Notes: generated by a model not told the origin, from the letters alone. A DNA stretch of 38,897 bases from Planctomycetaceae bacterium (GCA_023260695.1 JALQUR010000211.1:1-38897); one strand, 5' to 3'. Positions 1 through 8,625 are shown, numbered from the stretch's first letter. Translations and numbers: made by a program.

Positions 1-518
1 GGGAATGTTCCTTCCTGTTCGATCGGGTTCTGAGTCGCCAGCACAAAGAACGGCGGATCCAGACGATAAGTCGTCCCGGCGACAGTCACAGTTCCTTCCT
101 GCATCGTTTCCAGCAGAGCCGACTGCGTTTTCGGCGTCGCGCGGTTGATCTCATCCGCGAGCAGCAACTGCGTAAAGATGGGGCCCTTGCGAAACTCCAG
201 CTGGTAACGCCCCGCATCATCCGTGTTCATGATGTTGGTGCCGATCACGTCCGCCGGCATCAGGTCCGGAGTAAACTGAATACGGCTGTAGTTCAGTTCC
301 AGCACCCCCGCGAGGGCCTTGACCAGTTCCGTTTTCCCCAGCCCGGGCACCCCCTCGAGGAGCACATTGCCGCCGCAGAGCAGCGCTGTCAGCGTGGACT
401 CCACAACCCGCTGCTGCCCCACAATTACCTGGCCAACCGCTTCCTGAATGCGCCTGAATTCCTGCCGAAACTGCTCTGCCTCGCTCTGTAACTGCTGTGT
501 GTCCGCCGATTCACTCAT
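1..518 (-). CDS. MoxR-family AAA+ ATPase (C-terminus cut by window edge)
   Basis: This is the first 172 residues of a MoxR-type AAA+ ATPase; the rest lies beyond the left edge, so it is absent from the ORF track. Translation from the ATG at 518 reads [17 protein letters not shown]. It shows a Walker A GVPGLGKT (residues 56-63), a Walker B LLLADEIN (118-125) and a sensor-type ATQNP (161-165). MoxR ATPases are known to act as chaperones that mature or load partner proteins containing VWA domains. The gene immediately upstream in the same direction encodes a two-VWA membrane protein, which fits that partnership. The gap of 136 bp contains no terminator I can see. An AGGA lies about 9 nt before the ATG. 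The family assignment is secure; the client protein is inferred from context. Confidence 0.93.
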   Translation of the reverse strand, partial: MSESADTQQLQSEAEQFRQEFRRIQEAVGQVIVGQQRVVESTLTALLCGGNVLLEGVPGLGKTELVKALAGVLELNYSRIQFTPDLMPADVIGTNIMNTDDAGRYQLEFRKGPIFTQLLLADEINRATPKTQSALLETMQEGTVTVAGTTYRLDPPFFVLATQNPIEQEGTF

Positions 519-654
519 GACTTCTGTCCTGTTTCACTGTTCGAACCGAGCTGATCGCCTCGGATTGTTTACCCCGGAATCCCGTATTGCCTGAGACGCG
601 AGCCTGCAGCAGACTCGTTCACCCCCACGAGCATGCAGCGTTCCGACTCACTGC

Positions 655-3600
655 CTAACCATCCTCATCCCGTTGCTGTTCCCGGCGACGTTTCATCGCC
701 AGTAACCGCGATGTGGTACCACCATCACCGGATTCAGCCACATCTGCAGGTACCTGGCTCGACGCACCTGCGTCGGCACGTGGAGTCGCCTGCTGACGCG
801 TGTCAGCGGACGCCCCGCTGCCTGCCGCCTGTGAACGGAATCCGCCACCGGCTGCCGGTCCTTCCGATGGACTCCCGGCTGACTGCTGCGAACGCTGCTG
901 CATCGCCCCCCGAACGCGATCGGTGCGTTCGAGCAGTGTGCCAAGGGTCGCGGTTGAGGAACCCTCGGCACGCTGCTGCCTTCTCCGCAGCCAGCCGAAA
1001 TCGAGCTGCACACGACGAATTCCGACATCCAGCGGCAACAGACACGCGAGCAGTAACAAATACCAGTCAAATACCGGACGGCTGGTCTGCTTCCGCTGCC
1101 GCTCGCCAAACAGGGCCTCCGCAATCAGCTCCGGATTCTCTTCAATCTCCCAGACCTGCCCGCCTGTCGCCTCTGCAATCTCCTGCAGGACAATCGGATC
1201 CGCCCGGAAACGCAGATACTCCGGCGAATACGAGACAATGAACCCTGCATATGCAGACTCTTCTCGTGTCCCATCAGTCGCACTGACCATCACCTGGTAA
1301 CGTCCCTCACCACGCAACGGCAGGGATACCTGATAACGTCGCGGAGCAACCTGGCGGATGACGCGAGTCTCCTCAAAGCCATTGGGCCCCGTTACTGACA
1401 GGGCCATATCCAGCAATGTCTCGTCAGGATGAAAATCCTCCACCACCACCACGCCTTCGCCGCCATTCACATACGTGTAGACGCGGAGAAACTGCTCTCT
1501 GCGAGTACGGCTGATGCGCGTGATGAGCTGATTGATGAGCGGCTGAAACTGATCCCATGCCACCCAGTCTCGAGCCCAGCGGTCCGTAAGATCCGATGTC
1601 CACGCTGCTGACACTCCGAGCCCATAGCGCCAGAGCGCCAGAATCGGATCTCGTTCATCTTCACCGGCCGCCACCTCACTTCCGGTTGCCGGAGCAGACA
1701 GCACCACGACAGCACGCGGATCCTCACGAGGTGATGTGAGTACGTATCCGTGGAGTTCCGGGGAATCATTGATCCCCCGAATGACAGTATCAACACCAGT
1801 CACCTCAGGTACAAAACTGCGCAGCTGCAACTGACTACGACGGAGCGTTCTCGCTTCCTTCACGAAAATCGATGGCAGCTCGTTGGGATCGGACGGGTAG
1901 TAGAATCGGCCTTTGGTGAGCGCCGCGATGTCCTGCAGTGTCGACACATCGCCATTGTGCGGAAACACAGCCACTGTCGACACCGAAACCTGGTTGTCGA
2001 TGAAATCCTGCAGCAGCTGAGGTGTTGGTGCCTGAGCATCCCCGTCAGAAATGATGATCATGTGCCGTGAAGCGGCATCAGAAGCGACAAGAGACTTCAG
2101 AGCCATCTGCATCGTGGTCCCGAACGTGCCCATGTCGCCAATCTGAGCACTGTTGATCTTCGGCACCAACGAAGCATATTCCGAAGCCGGCGTCAGATCG
2201 AAAATCCACTCGTCCCCGTTCATCGTCTGCGCCAGAACGCCGACAAGATCCTCGGAATTCAGTACCTGAATCGCCCGCTTGGTAATCCGCTTGGCCCACG
2301 AATTCCCCTGCGGAAATTCACAGGTATGCAGGATAATTGCGATCGCTCCCTTTGGCAGAATCTTCTTGTTCGTAATCCGGAGCGACACTGGAAGCGCATC
2401 GGCAATCGGAGATCCCTGCCAGCCACCTGGCCCGAAACTGCTCGGGCCACCTACCATGAGAAATCCCAGGCCCAGATTGCGAATCGCATCGTGCATTGCC
2501 TGAATCTGTGTTCCAAGCAGACTGTCTGCGGAGACGTCGGCGAACACCACCGCATCATATGGCATCAGTGACAACGGGTCATAAGGGAATTCGAGCGGAC
2601 TGATGACATCGACCTGTCGCTCTCCCTGTTCCAGCGCCAGTCGCAGGAATCGAAACTCCTCCTCACCTTCGCCTCCGGCAACCAGCAGAATCCGTCCCGG
2701 ACCCTCCAGATACAGATAATTTCGAACCTCATTGTTTTCCGTTCGATTGTCCAGATCAGCGGTGGTTTCAATCCTTGCCGAATACTCGTAGTAACCCGGC
2801 TGATCCACTCGAATCGGAACGCTGAACCGGGATTTTCCGGCCTCGAACTGCACGTCCTCGCGGGAAATCTCTCGACCACTCTCGCGGATTACCAGACTGC
2901 CACTGCCAGCCTGCAGCGACGTGAGTACAACAGAGGCTTCGGTCGTCTCACCGACACGGACCAGACGCGGCAGGTCCAGTCGCTCAAGCAGCACCTCATT
3001 CTCATACACATAATCCATCGGAACTACGTTCACCTGGACTCCTCGAGCCTGCAGGTCGCTGAGCACGTCCTTGAGCTTGCCCTCCGTCTCTGTGCCGTCG
3101 CTCACCAGGACAATCCGACCAGTGTGCTCCTCAGGAAGCATCGCCGCACTGAGCGCCAACGACTGCTCCAGATTTGTCGCATCACCGCTGACCTGAGAAT
3201 TCACGTAGCGCTCGAACGGAAACGTCGCCCGCGGTGGATACTCAACTGCCGGTGTCCGGCCGAAGACCACCAGTCCCGCTTCGTCCGCTCCTGGCTTTTC
3301 GGCCGCCGTTTCCGCGACAAAACTGAGTGCCTCTGAACGCCACGGACTGACCGAATCAGATATGTCCACGTCGTAGACAACCGCAATGCGGTCGCTGGTG
3401 CGCACTGCCCGAGGCTCTGCCAGAACAAGCACCAGCAGCCCACAGATCATCAGCCGAATAAATACAGCCCAGGCGCCGCGGCGCTGAGGCAGACCGGAAT
3501 AGCCAGCCACCTGCATCCACCAGATCCATGGCGCCGTGAGCAGCAGCAGAAACATCCACGGGCGCGTAAACTGCAGTTCGCGGACAACCTCCACATCCGG

Positions 3601-3837
3601 ATAGGGAATCCCCACACCGGACAGCCAGCCAAGCCCGATCCAGCTGAGACTGCTCCAGCGAGATGCACGATCCGCATTGATCACCAGCGACGGGACAAGC
3701 GACAGAGACAAGGTCGCCATGATGACGGCAAAAGCCAGCAACGGGATCCCACTGGTCCAGCGCACCGCACGTCGTGGTGGCGGTATGACCGGCCGCAGCA
3801 GTCTCTGCAACGTGCTTGATATCCCGCGAGCGTTCAA
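655..3837 (-). CDS. Large membrane protein with two VWA domains and a GATase-like domain
   Basis: The 1060-residue protein has hydrophobic segments near residues 30-55, 92-112, 124-140 and a fourth near 920, like BatA/aerotolerance-type VWA proteins. VWA1 (about 150-290) has a canonical MIDAS: DISDS at 158-162, a TNL threonine and VSDGTE. A class I glutamine amidotransferase-like fold follows (about 380-480, VGGPSSFGPGGW). VWA2 (about 495-660) keeps IISDGD, but its first MIDAS loop is LHTCEF instead of DxSxS. The last 100 residues are Gln/Arg/Ser/Gly-rich and probably disordered. The start is a TTG whose last bases overlap the NHL gene's stop (TTGA), with GGAG about 9 nt upstream, suggesting translational coupling. 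The downstream MoxR gene is its likely ATPase partner. The protein probably sits in the inner membrane with VWA domains as metal-dependent interaction modules. Its precise role is unknown. Confidence 0.88.
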   Translation of the reverse strand: MNARGISSTLQRLLRPVIPPPRRAVRWTSGIPLLAFAVIMATLSLSLVPSLVINADRASRWSSLSWIGLGWLSGVGIPYPDVEVVRELQFTRPWMFLLLLTAPWIWWMQVAGYSGLPQRRGAWAVFIRLMICGLLVLVLAEPRAVRTSDRIAVVYDVDISDSVSPWRSEALSFVAETAAEKPGADEAGLVVFGRTPAVEYPPRATFPFERYVNSQVSGDATNLEQSLALSAAMLPEEHTGRIVLVSDGTETEGKLKDVLSDLQARGVQVNVVPMDYVYENEVLLERLDLPRLVRVGETTEASVVLTSLQAGSGSLVIRESGREISREDVQFEAGKSRFSVPIRVDQPGYYEYSARIETTADLDNRTENNEVRNYLYLEGPGRILLVAGGEGEEEFRFLRLALEQGERQVDVISPLEFPYDPLSLMPYDAVVFADVSADSLLGTQIQAMHDAIRNLGLGFLMVGGPSSFGPGGWQGSPIADALPVSLRITNKKILPKGAIAIILHTCEFPQGNSWAKRITKRAIQVLNSEDLVGVLAQTMNGDEWIFDLTPASEYASLVPKINSAQIGDMGTFGTTMQMALKSLVASDAASRHMIIISDGDAQAPTPQLLQDFIDNQVSVSTVAVFPHNGDVSTLQDIAALTKGRFYYPSDPNELPSIFVKEARTLRRSQLQLRSFVPEVTGVDTVIRGINDSPELHGYVLTSPREDPRAVVVLSAPATGSEVAAGEDERDPILALWRYGLGVSAAWTSDLTDRWARDWVAWDQFQPLINQLITRISRTRREQFLRVYTYVNGGEGVVVVEDFHPDETLLDMALSVTGPNGFEETRVIRQVAPRRYQVSLPLRGEGRYQVMVSATDGTREESAYAGFIVSYSPEYLRFRADPIVLQEIAEATGGQVWEIEENPELIAEALFGERQRKQTSRPVFDWYLLLLACLLPLDVGIRRVQLDFGWLRRRQQRAEGSSTATLGTLLERTDRVRGAMQQRSQQSAGSPSEGPAAGGGFRSQAAGSGASADTRQQATPRADAGASSQVPADVAESGDGGTTSRLLAMKRRREQQRDEDG

Positions 3838-4766
3838 GGCTTCAGCTCCACCAGCCTGTGGTTCCCTGTGTCCGCAACGAGTATACGGCCATCGGTCAGA
3901 ACTGTCAGGTCCCAGGGTTGGTAGAATTGTGATAAATCACGGCCGGGAGAACCGAAACGACCGATTACCATTCCGTCGTCCGCAAGCAGCGTCAGCCGCG
4001 CAGCCTTATTCTCGATCACATAAATCTGCCCCGATGACAGCACACGCAGATCATACGGATATTCCAGCGGTGCTGATCCCTCCGGAAGCTGAACCGTCCG
4101 CTGATACTCTCCATCCAGACTGAATACCTGAATGCGGTCATTGAACGCATCAACCACAAATACACTGCCACCATGCAGATCCAGTCCACTGGGACGCTGA
4201 AACTCACCTGGCCCCGTCCCGTGCTGACCAAATTCCAGAATGTAGTCCCCCTCTGCAGTGAATTTCTGAACGCGCTGGTGGTCCCCGTATTCGCCCACAT
4301 ACAGACTGCCATCCTCAGCCTGAGCAATCGCGACGGGGAACACAAACTCCCCGGGCCCGTTTCCCTCGCTGCCAAACATCTCATCGACTTCTCCCCCGTC
4401 CCGGAAGATCACGATGCGATGATAGTGAGTATCTGCGACGGCAATTCGACCGTCCTGAAGCCGACAGATGCCCTCCGGATTACCGATGGAGTTGTCCGGC
4501 ATGGACCACATCCGCTGCAGACTGCCCGTGGAGTCGTAGACCAGCACACGCCCGGCATCGTCAAGAACCAGTACGTTGTTTTCTGCGTCCGAGGCCAATC
4601 CCCGCGGCGCCGGCAGAAAATGATCCGCCGCCGGTATCTTCCACGTCCGGACATCTGAAATCCCCAGTTCCGGCTCTGCCTCAGGCTGACCGCAACCACA
4701 CATCAGCATGCATGCCGACAACGCAACCACACAGACACCGCGTTGCTGTCGGTTGTTTCCTGACAT
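3834..4766 (-). CDS. NHL-repeat six-bladed beta-propeller lipoprotein
   Basis: The 310-residue protein begins at ATG 4766 (MSGNNRQQRG), with a strong GAGGGGGA about 9 nt upstream; the ORF track's TTG at 4775 has no comparable site. The N-terminus is a hydrophobic signal ending near MLMCGCGQ, a plausible though imperfect lipobox. About six NHL-like blades follow, with recurring phrases such as DTHYHRIVIF, DAFNDRIQVF and DTGNHRLVEL and linker phrases GPGEF. NHL propellers are protein- or ligand-binding scaffolds and a few are lyases; no catalytic motif is evident here. It is the first gene of a unit with the VWA protein (4-nt overlap) and MoxR. I infer an exported, membrane-anchored binding component of that module. 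Confidence 0.85.
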   Translation of the reverse strand: MSGNNRQQRGVCVVALSACMLMCGCGQPEAEPELGISDVRTWKIPAADHFLPAPRGLASDAENNVLVLDDAGRVLVYDSTGSLQRMWSMPDNSIGNPEGICRLQDGRIAVADTHYHRIVIFRDGGEVDEMFGSEGNGPGEFVFPVAIAQAEDGSLYVGEYGDHQRVQKFTAEGDYILEFGQHGTGPGEFQRPSGLDLHGGSVFVVDAFNDRIQVFSLDGEYQRTVQLPEGSAPLEYPYDLRVLSSGQIYVIENKAARLTLLADDGMVIGRFGSPGRDLSQFYQPWDLTVLTDGRILVADTGNHRLVELKP

Positions 4767-4877
4767 GACCAGCAATCCCCCTCACTTCATGCTGCTGAAA
4801 ACTCATTCCGGCGCCAGCACAATCACATTCGCCACGGGCTGGCTGAACCACGCACTGGAATTCCCGCTCTGAATACA

Positions 4878-4910
4878 GAACAGAAAACAGCATCCCGAAC
4901 AGAAAACAGC
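4878..4910. repeat. 14-nt direct repeat, two copies
   Basis: GAACAGAAAACAGC occurs at 4878-4891 and again at 4897-4910 (period 19) in the 158-bp gap between the ABC ATPase stop and the NHL gene start. No promoter or terminator was recognised with it. Confidence 0.85.
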
Positions 4911-4924
4911 CGCAAACGATCTGA

Positions 4925-5923
4925 TCAGTTCTCGTCCAGCTGCCGGCAATGCAGCCTCACAAAACTGCCCGCCACAACCGGTGGCCCCGCTGCAGAGTGC
5001 AGGATCACAGTCTCCCAGCCATCTGCGGATCGCACAAGACTCCGCGAAAATGAGCCACAGAATTCTGTCTCTGCAAGGAACAACGCACACCCAGCCCCGC
5101 TTTCCAAAGTCGGCTGCAGCTGCAGCATCTCGGGCCGAAATCCACGATCCGCCCTGATCCCCGTACCCGCTGCCGCAAGACGATCAGCAACGGCAGACGC
5201 AAACCAGTTCAATGGACCAAGGAGCCGCCCCGCAGATAAGTTCGGAGGATTTCGATACAGATCCTGCAACAGACCGCTGTATACGACGCGGCCCTCGTCC
5301 AGACATACTGCTCGCTCCGCTGTTCGCATCACCTCCACCGGCTCATGACTGGAAAACACCAGCTGTACTCCAACCTCCAGCGTTCGCTTGCGGAGCACGT
5401 CCCAGTACTCCGATCGATGCACCGGATCAACATGCGACAATGGCTCGTCCAGCAACAACACCGTCGGACGTGCCGCGATTGCACGCGCAAGCGAAACTCT
5501 CGAACGCTCACCTGCAGACAACTCTCCGGGTAATGCGTCCAGTCGGTCCTGCAGACGAAACTCCTCCGCCAGAAGCTCTGTCGCCGCTGCCACGGAAGTC
5601 CGCGCGTCTGACCACTCCACTTCAGCAGCCACCAGTTCCAGCTGCCTGCGCACAGTCAGGTGCCCCCACAACCCACCATCCTGAGGCGCCCAGTAAACTG
5701 GCAGTGCCCGGCCATCAATACACTTCTCGGGCTGCAGGACGCCCGTCCGGGAAATTGTCCCGGAGTGAGGCTGCTCATAACCGGCAAGCAGGTTCAACAA
5801 ACTTGTCTTGCCGGATCCGGAACACCCCAGCAGAGCAGTGGACTGGCCTGCCAGAGTGACTGTCACAGCATCCAGACGCGGACGCCGATCGCCACGCAGT
5901 ACGACGTTCTCCAGTCGAAACAT
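4925..5923 (-). CDS. ABC transporter ATP-binding protein (lone ATPase)
   Basis: From ATG 5923 the protein has 332 residues. It carries Walker A GCSGSGKT (33-40), a Q-loop in APQDGGLW, the signature ELSAGERSR (134-142), Walker B VLLLDEP (155-161) and H-loop SSHE (191-194). The last 80 or so residues resemble the TOBE-type extension of FbpC/PotA/ModC-like importers. The track start at 6004 is a TTG with no Shine-Dalgarno sequence; ATG 5923 has a G-rich AGGGGGG just upstream and begins the conserved N-terminus. No permease or substrate-binding gene is adjacent: pheS lies upstream and the NHL gene downstream. It may serve a transporter encoded elsewhere. The substrate cannot be told from sequence. 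Confidence 0.88.
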   Translation of the reverse strand: MFRLENVVLRGDRRPRLDAVTVTLAGQSTALLGCSGSGKTSLLNLLAGYEQPHSGTISRTGVLQPEKCIDGRALPVYWAPQDGGLWGHLTVRRQLELVAAEVEWSDARTSVAAATELLAEEFRLQDRLDALPGELSAGERSRVSLARAIAARPTVLLLDEPLSHVDPVHRSEYWDVLRKRTLEVGVQLVFSSHEPVEVMRTAERAVCLDEGRVVYSGLLQDLYRNPPNLSAGRLLGPLNWFASAVADRLAAAGTGIRADRGFRPEMLQLQPTLESGAGCALFLAETEFCGSFSRSLVRSADGWETVILHSAAGPPVVAGSFVRLHCRQLDEN

Positions 5924-6045
5924 GCCCCGCCCCCCCTGCCGTGCAAAGTCCCACGTGACAACTGCGCTGAGTCGTGTCAGTGGTTCTGTGATCAGCTTGC
6001 TCAACCGGAGGCAGCCGTTTCAGCCAGCAGCAACTCCACCGGAAT

Positions 6046-7053
6046 TCAGCCAAACTGACTCAGAAATCGCAGGTCATTCTCATAGAACCGCCGAATGTCA
6101 TCGACGCCGAAATGCTTCATGCAGAATCGCTCAATCCCAAGCCCGAATGCAAAGCCCTGGTACTCTTCCGGGTCATATCCCACCGACTCGAACACCGCCG
6201 GATCCACCATTCCCGCTCCACCAATCTCCATCCATGTATCTCCCCATCGCATGTCCACCTCAACCGATGGTTCAGTAAACGGAAAGAAGGATGGACGAAA
6301 ACGAATCTCCACGTCCGGCCCCAGAAAACTGTGGGCGAACTGGCTGAGCACTGTCTTGAGCTGGGCCATCGTCACATGCCGATCCACCAGCAGCCCTTCC
6401 ATCTGGTGAAACATGCAGGAGTGAGTCGCATCGATTGTGTCCGGACGATAAACACGCCCAAGGGAAACAATACGAATTGGCGGCTGAGTCTGCTCCATCG
6501 TGCGAATCTGCACGGTGGATGTCTGACTTCGCAGCAACACCGGACCACCGCTGACTGCACCCGCACAGGCCAGGTAGAAATTGTCGAGCGGGTCCCGGGC
6601 CGGATGGTCCTCCGGAATATTCAGAGCCTCAAAGTTGTGCCGCTCATCTTCAATCTCCGGACCATCTACCACCGTGAACCCGAATCGCCCCATGAGCTCA
6701 CGGAATTCATTGATCACCTGTGTAATGGGATGCAGTCGTCCGCCCCGCTGAACTGTCCCGGGGAGCGTCACGTCGAAACTGCTCGACGTCTCAGCAGCCG
6801 CCGCTCGGAGGCCCACAGCACGCTCCTCCAGAGCCGCAGAAATCGCCGTCCGCACTTCGTTGAATCGCTTGCCGACAACCGGCTTCTGGTCCTTGTCCGC
6901 CATGCCGAGCAGCTTCTGCAGATCACGAATCCGGCCACTCTTCTGGCCCATGTAATCCACACGAACCTGCTCCAGAGCAGCCTCGTCAGCCGCAGCCGCG
7001 ATTGCTGCCAGACTCTGAGTCTCAAATTCTGCGAACGCGCCCAGAATGTCCAT
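6046..7053 (-). CDS. pheS: Phenylalanyl-tRNA synthetase alpha subunit
   Basis: This class II synthetase subunit charges tRNA-Phe as part of an alpha2beta2 enzyme in the cytoplasm. The 335-residue form starting MDILGAF matches the usual PheS length. It has an N-terminal coiled-coil region (about 1-80), then the catalytic core with FMDGPEI-like [10 protein letters not shown], the motif 2 region around [11 protein letters not shown], and a C-terminal motif 3 region [14 protein letters not shown] 7053 is preceded by GGGGAG at 6-nt spacing. The ORF-track extension to 7164 would read straight through an intrinsic terminator hairpin, so I reject it as the main start. The usual partner pheT is not next to it: the next gene is an ABC ATPase. 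The upstream neighbour is rplT. Confidence 0.95.
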   Translation of the reverse strand: MDILGAFAEFETQSLAAIAAAADEAALEQVRVDYMGQKSGRIRDLQKLLGMADKDQKPVVGKRFNEVRTAISAALEERAVGLRAAAAETSSSFDVTLPGTVQRGGRLHPITQVINEFRELMGRFGFTVVDGPEIEDERHNFEALNIPEDHPARDPLDNFYLACAGAVSGGPVLLRSQTSTVQIRTMEQTQPPIRIVSLGRVYRPDTIDATHSCMFHQMEGLLVDRHVTMAQLKTVLSQFAHSFLGPDVEIRFRPSFFPFTEPSVEVDMRWGDTWMEIGGAGMVDPAVFESVGYDPEEYQGFAFGLGIERFCMKHFGVDDIRRFYENDLRFLSQFG

Positions 7054-7091
7054 CGCCTGCTCCCCCGCTCTCAGCTGCTCTGCTGATCTCC

Positions 7092-7128
7092 AAAAAAAAA
7101 CGGGCCAGCCTCCGCGGCTCACCCGTTT
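7092..7128 (-). terminator. Intrinsic terminator / possible attenuator before pheS
   Basis: On the minus strand, AAACGGG and CCCGTTT form a 7-bp outer stem. An inner AGCC/GGCT stem with a GCGGA loop adds to it, and a run of nine T (the last three in the stem) follows directly. This is the clearest Rho-independent terminator in the window. It lies 130 nt after rplT and only about 38 nt before the pheS ATG, so pheS messages starting upstream must pass through it. Confidence 0.88.
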
Positions 7129-7257
7129 CATGTCTGCTGATCGTACCTCAGCCTGAACCGCCACTCACCAGATCTGATGAGCAATCCGGGGCGATCATCG
7201 CGTTCCTGGACACAAGCCTGGAAGCAGAGCCACACCACGGTCAGCCACGATGCATCC

Positions 7258-7620
7258 TCACGCCACCGAACCACGGGCCTTGCGGGATACTTCAACGATC
7301 TCCGTAAACACCTCTGGATTGTGAATCGCCAGTTCGCTGAGCTGCTTGCGATTCAATTCCACGCTGGCCAGCTTCAGACCATGCATAAATGCAGAGTAAG
7401 AAAGGCCTCGCTCGCGAGCTGCAGCGGTAATTCGAGTAATCCACAGCGCTCGGAATTCTCGCTTGCGGACACGACGGTCACGCGTGGCATAGGCTCGAGA
7501 ACGAACCACGGTTTCCTTGACGGTACGCAACAGCTTGCTGCGTCCACCAAAATTTCCCCGGGCTTCCTTGAACAATCGCTTCTTGGCGCGGTGCCGCGCC
7601 TTACCAAGACGAACTCGCAT
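7258..7620 (-). CDS. rplT: 50S ribosomal protein L20
   Basis: The 120-residue basic protein ([20 protein letters not shown]) is an unmistakable L20 of normal length, with the typical N-terminal helix, [15 protein letters not shown] and the globular C-terminal half. L20 binds 23S rRNA early in 50S assembly and in several bacteria represses its own operon. It follows rpmI, as in most bacteria, but after an unusually long 441-bp spacer. No strong Shine-Dalgarno sequence is present (GGAAAAGAAGAC before the ATG), which would suit translational control, though that is inference. A terminator follows before pheS. Confidence 0.97.
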   Translation of the reverse strand: MRVRLGKARHRAKKRLFKEARGNFGGRSKLLRTVKETVVRSRAYATRDRRVRKREFRALWITRITAAARERGLSYSAFMHGLKLASVELNRKQLSELAIHNPEVFTEIVEVSRKARGSVA

Positions 7621-8061
7621 GTCTTCTTTTCCGTCTGTCAGACTTCTTCGGGAATTTCAGAACGCTCTGACCGCAGTATCCCAAAACTGCCCTCCGTCGC
7701 ACACTGTACTCACACGAGTCAGCAGCGGTTCCTGCGATAGCCGAGGCCATGCTGCAGGGAGTTGGGGCAACACCCGGCCAGAACTGATGACTGCATTGCA
7801 CAAGCAGTATTCCCAGATCTGATCGCCGAACCTTGTCGGGTACACCACGGAGGTGGATGTCCCGAACGCCCCCTTGATTCCTGTTGCTGATCAAAACCGC
7901 CCGCTGAGCAACAGCGAAAAAGCCGTGACCATCAAATGCCAGGACACAACGCCTTGCCACGCGACTGAGCCACCGTGGAAAGCAGATGTAACAACATTAT
8001 CTGAAACTGGCACTGCCTGAAATTGGCACTGTCCGAAACTGGAGCCGCATGTGCCCTCAGC
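7621..8061 (-). other. 441-bp rpmI-rplT spacer, no gene recognised
   Basis: The two ribosomal protein genes are normally separated by a few tens of bases. Here the spacer carries a small palindrome GTCTGTCAGAC just before rplT (7633-7643), a TCAGA/TCTGA hairpin (7658-7671), a CGCTG/CAGCG hairpin (7902-7916) and three 16-nt tandem units (8001-8048). The minus-strand ORFs of 119 and 63 codons have no recognisable protein features. A structured regulatory leader for rplT is possible but not shown. Confidence 0.6.
8001..8048. repeat. 16-nt tandem repeat, three units
   Basis: CTGAAACTGGCACTGC, CTGAAATTGGCACTGT and the more diverged CCGAAACTGGAGCCGC follow one another without gaps, just downstream (transcriptionally) of the rpmI stop. 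Confidence 0.85.
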
Positions 8062-8262
8062 TCAACTGCAGGGACGCAGCGCGGCGACAATCTTTTTCGC
8101 CTCGGCACCCTCGACCACGCCATCCTGACGCAATCCGCGCTTTCGCTTTGAATTCTTGTGGCTGAGCAGATGTCCGCGAAACGCCGAACGATGCTTCGCC
8201 TTCCCTGACGCCGTTACGCGAAAACGACGCTTCATTCCCTTGTGAGTCTTCTGCTTCGGCAT
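8062..8262 (-). CDS. rpmI: 50S ribosomal protein L35
   Basis: The 66-residue basic protein [21 protein letters not shown] is L35 at its usual size, with the conserved [15 protein letters not shown] core. It is a structural component of the 50S subunit. The ATG at 8262 has AGGAG about 9 nt upstream; the ORF-track extension to 8322 is untranslated leader. A good sigma70-like promoter lies about 110 nt upstream. infC, which usually precedes rpmI, is not here: the next gene upstream is an unrelated reductase with its own terminator. Confidence 0.96.
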   Translation of the reverse strand: MPKQKTHKGMKRRFRVTASGKAKHRSAFRGHLLSHKNSKRKRGLRQDGVVEGAEAKKIVAALRPCS

Positions 8263-8349
8263 TCCAGGATTCTCCTGAGGCGATTGAGCCTCGTTCCGAT
8301 ACGCTGCTGCACTGAGGAGCACCGTCGGATCAACTAAACTTATGTACAG

Positions 8350-8362
8350 TCACCTGAGGTGA
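8350..8362. promoter_or_regulatory. 13-nt perfect palindrome at the predicted rpmI transcription start
   Basis: TCACCTGAGGTGA is a perfect inverted repeat around a central base. It lies about 10 nt downstream of the predicted -10 box, where an operator would block initiation or early elongation. Operator function is inferred from position only. Confidence 0.45.
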
Positions 8363-8371
8363 AGAACACGG

Positions 8372-8401
8372 AGTATAACGTCGCTTTCCGCTGGTTGTAA
8401 A
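8372..8401 (-). promoter_or_regulatory. Sigma70-like promoter for rpmI-rplT
   Basis: On the minus strand, TTTACA (8396-8401) and TATACT (8372-8377) are separated by 18 nt. Each hexamer matches the consensus at five of six positions. The predicted start near 8365 leaves a leader of about 100 nt before rpmI. Confidence 0.72.
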
Positions 8402-8582
8402 GGAGTCAGTTCCCCGGAGAAATTGAAATTCCCAGCGAAGGTAGTCCCGGATTCCTCCCCGCAGCCCGCAGGAATCCTGTTGTTATCGGCCGCAAATTCA
8501 CAAAGCGTGCCTGTTTTTCCAACTGGAATCCTTTTTCCCGGCAGCCGCTCAACTTCCCCACCGGCGCGTCAATGCCCGGCAG

Positions 8583-8625
8583 TAAACTTAGAAAACCGTA
8601 CCCCGGAAGTTTCCCGAAGTACGGT
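8583..8625 (-). terminator. Intrinsic terminator after the thioester-reductase-like gene
   Basis: On the minus strand, ACCGTAC and GTACGGT make a 7-bp stem; within it GGAA pairs with TTCC. TTTTCTAAGTTT follows. It sits 36 nt past the stop of the 8661-10127 gene and separates it from rpmI. Confidence 0.75.

Noticed and set aside
6112-7086. 324-codon plus-strand ORF opposite pheS
   Set aside because: It lies antisense to an unambiguous pheS and has no recognisable features.
7130-7257. Phe-rich leader peptide for classical pheS attenuation
   Set aside because: The short ORFs here (for example a 16-codon one starting MIAPDCSSD) contain no phenylalanine codons.
7601-7960. 119-codon minus-strand ORF in the rpmI-rplT spacer
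   Set aside because: It overlaps the rplT start and has no recognisable protein features.
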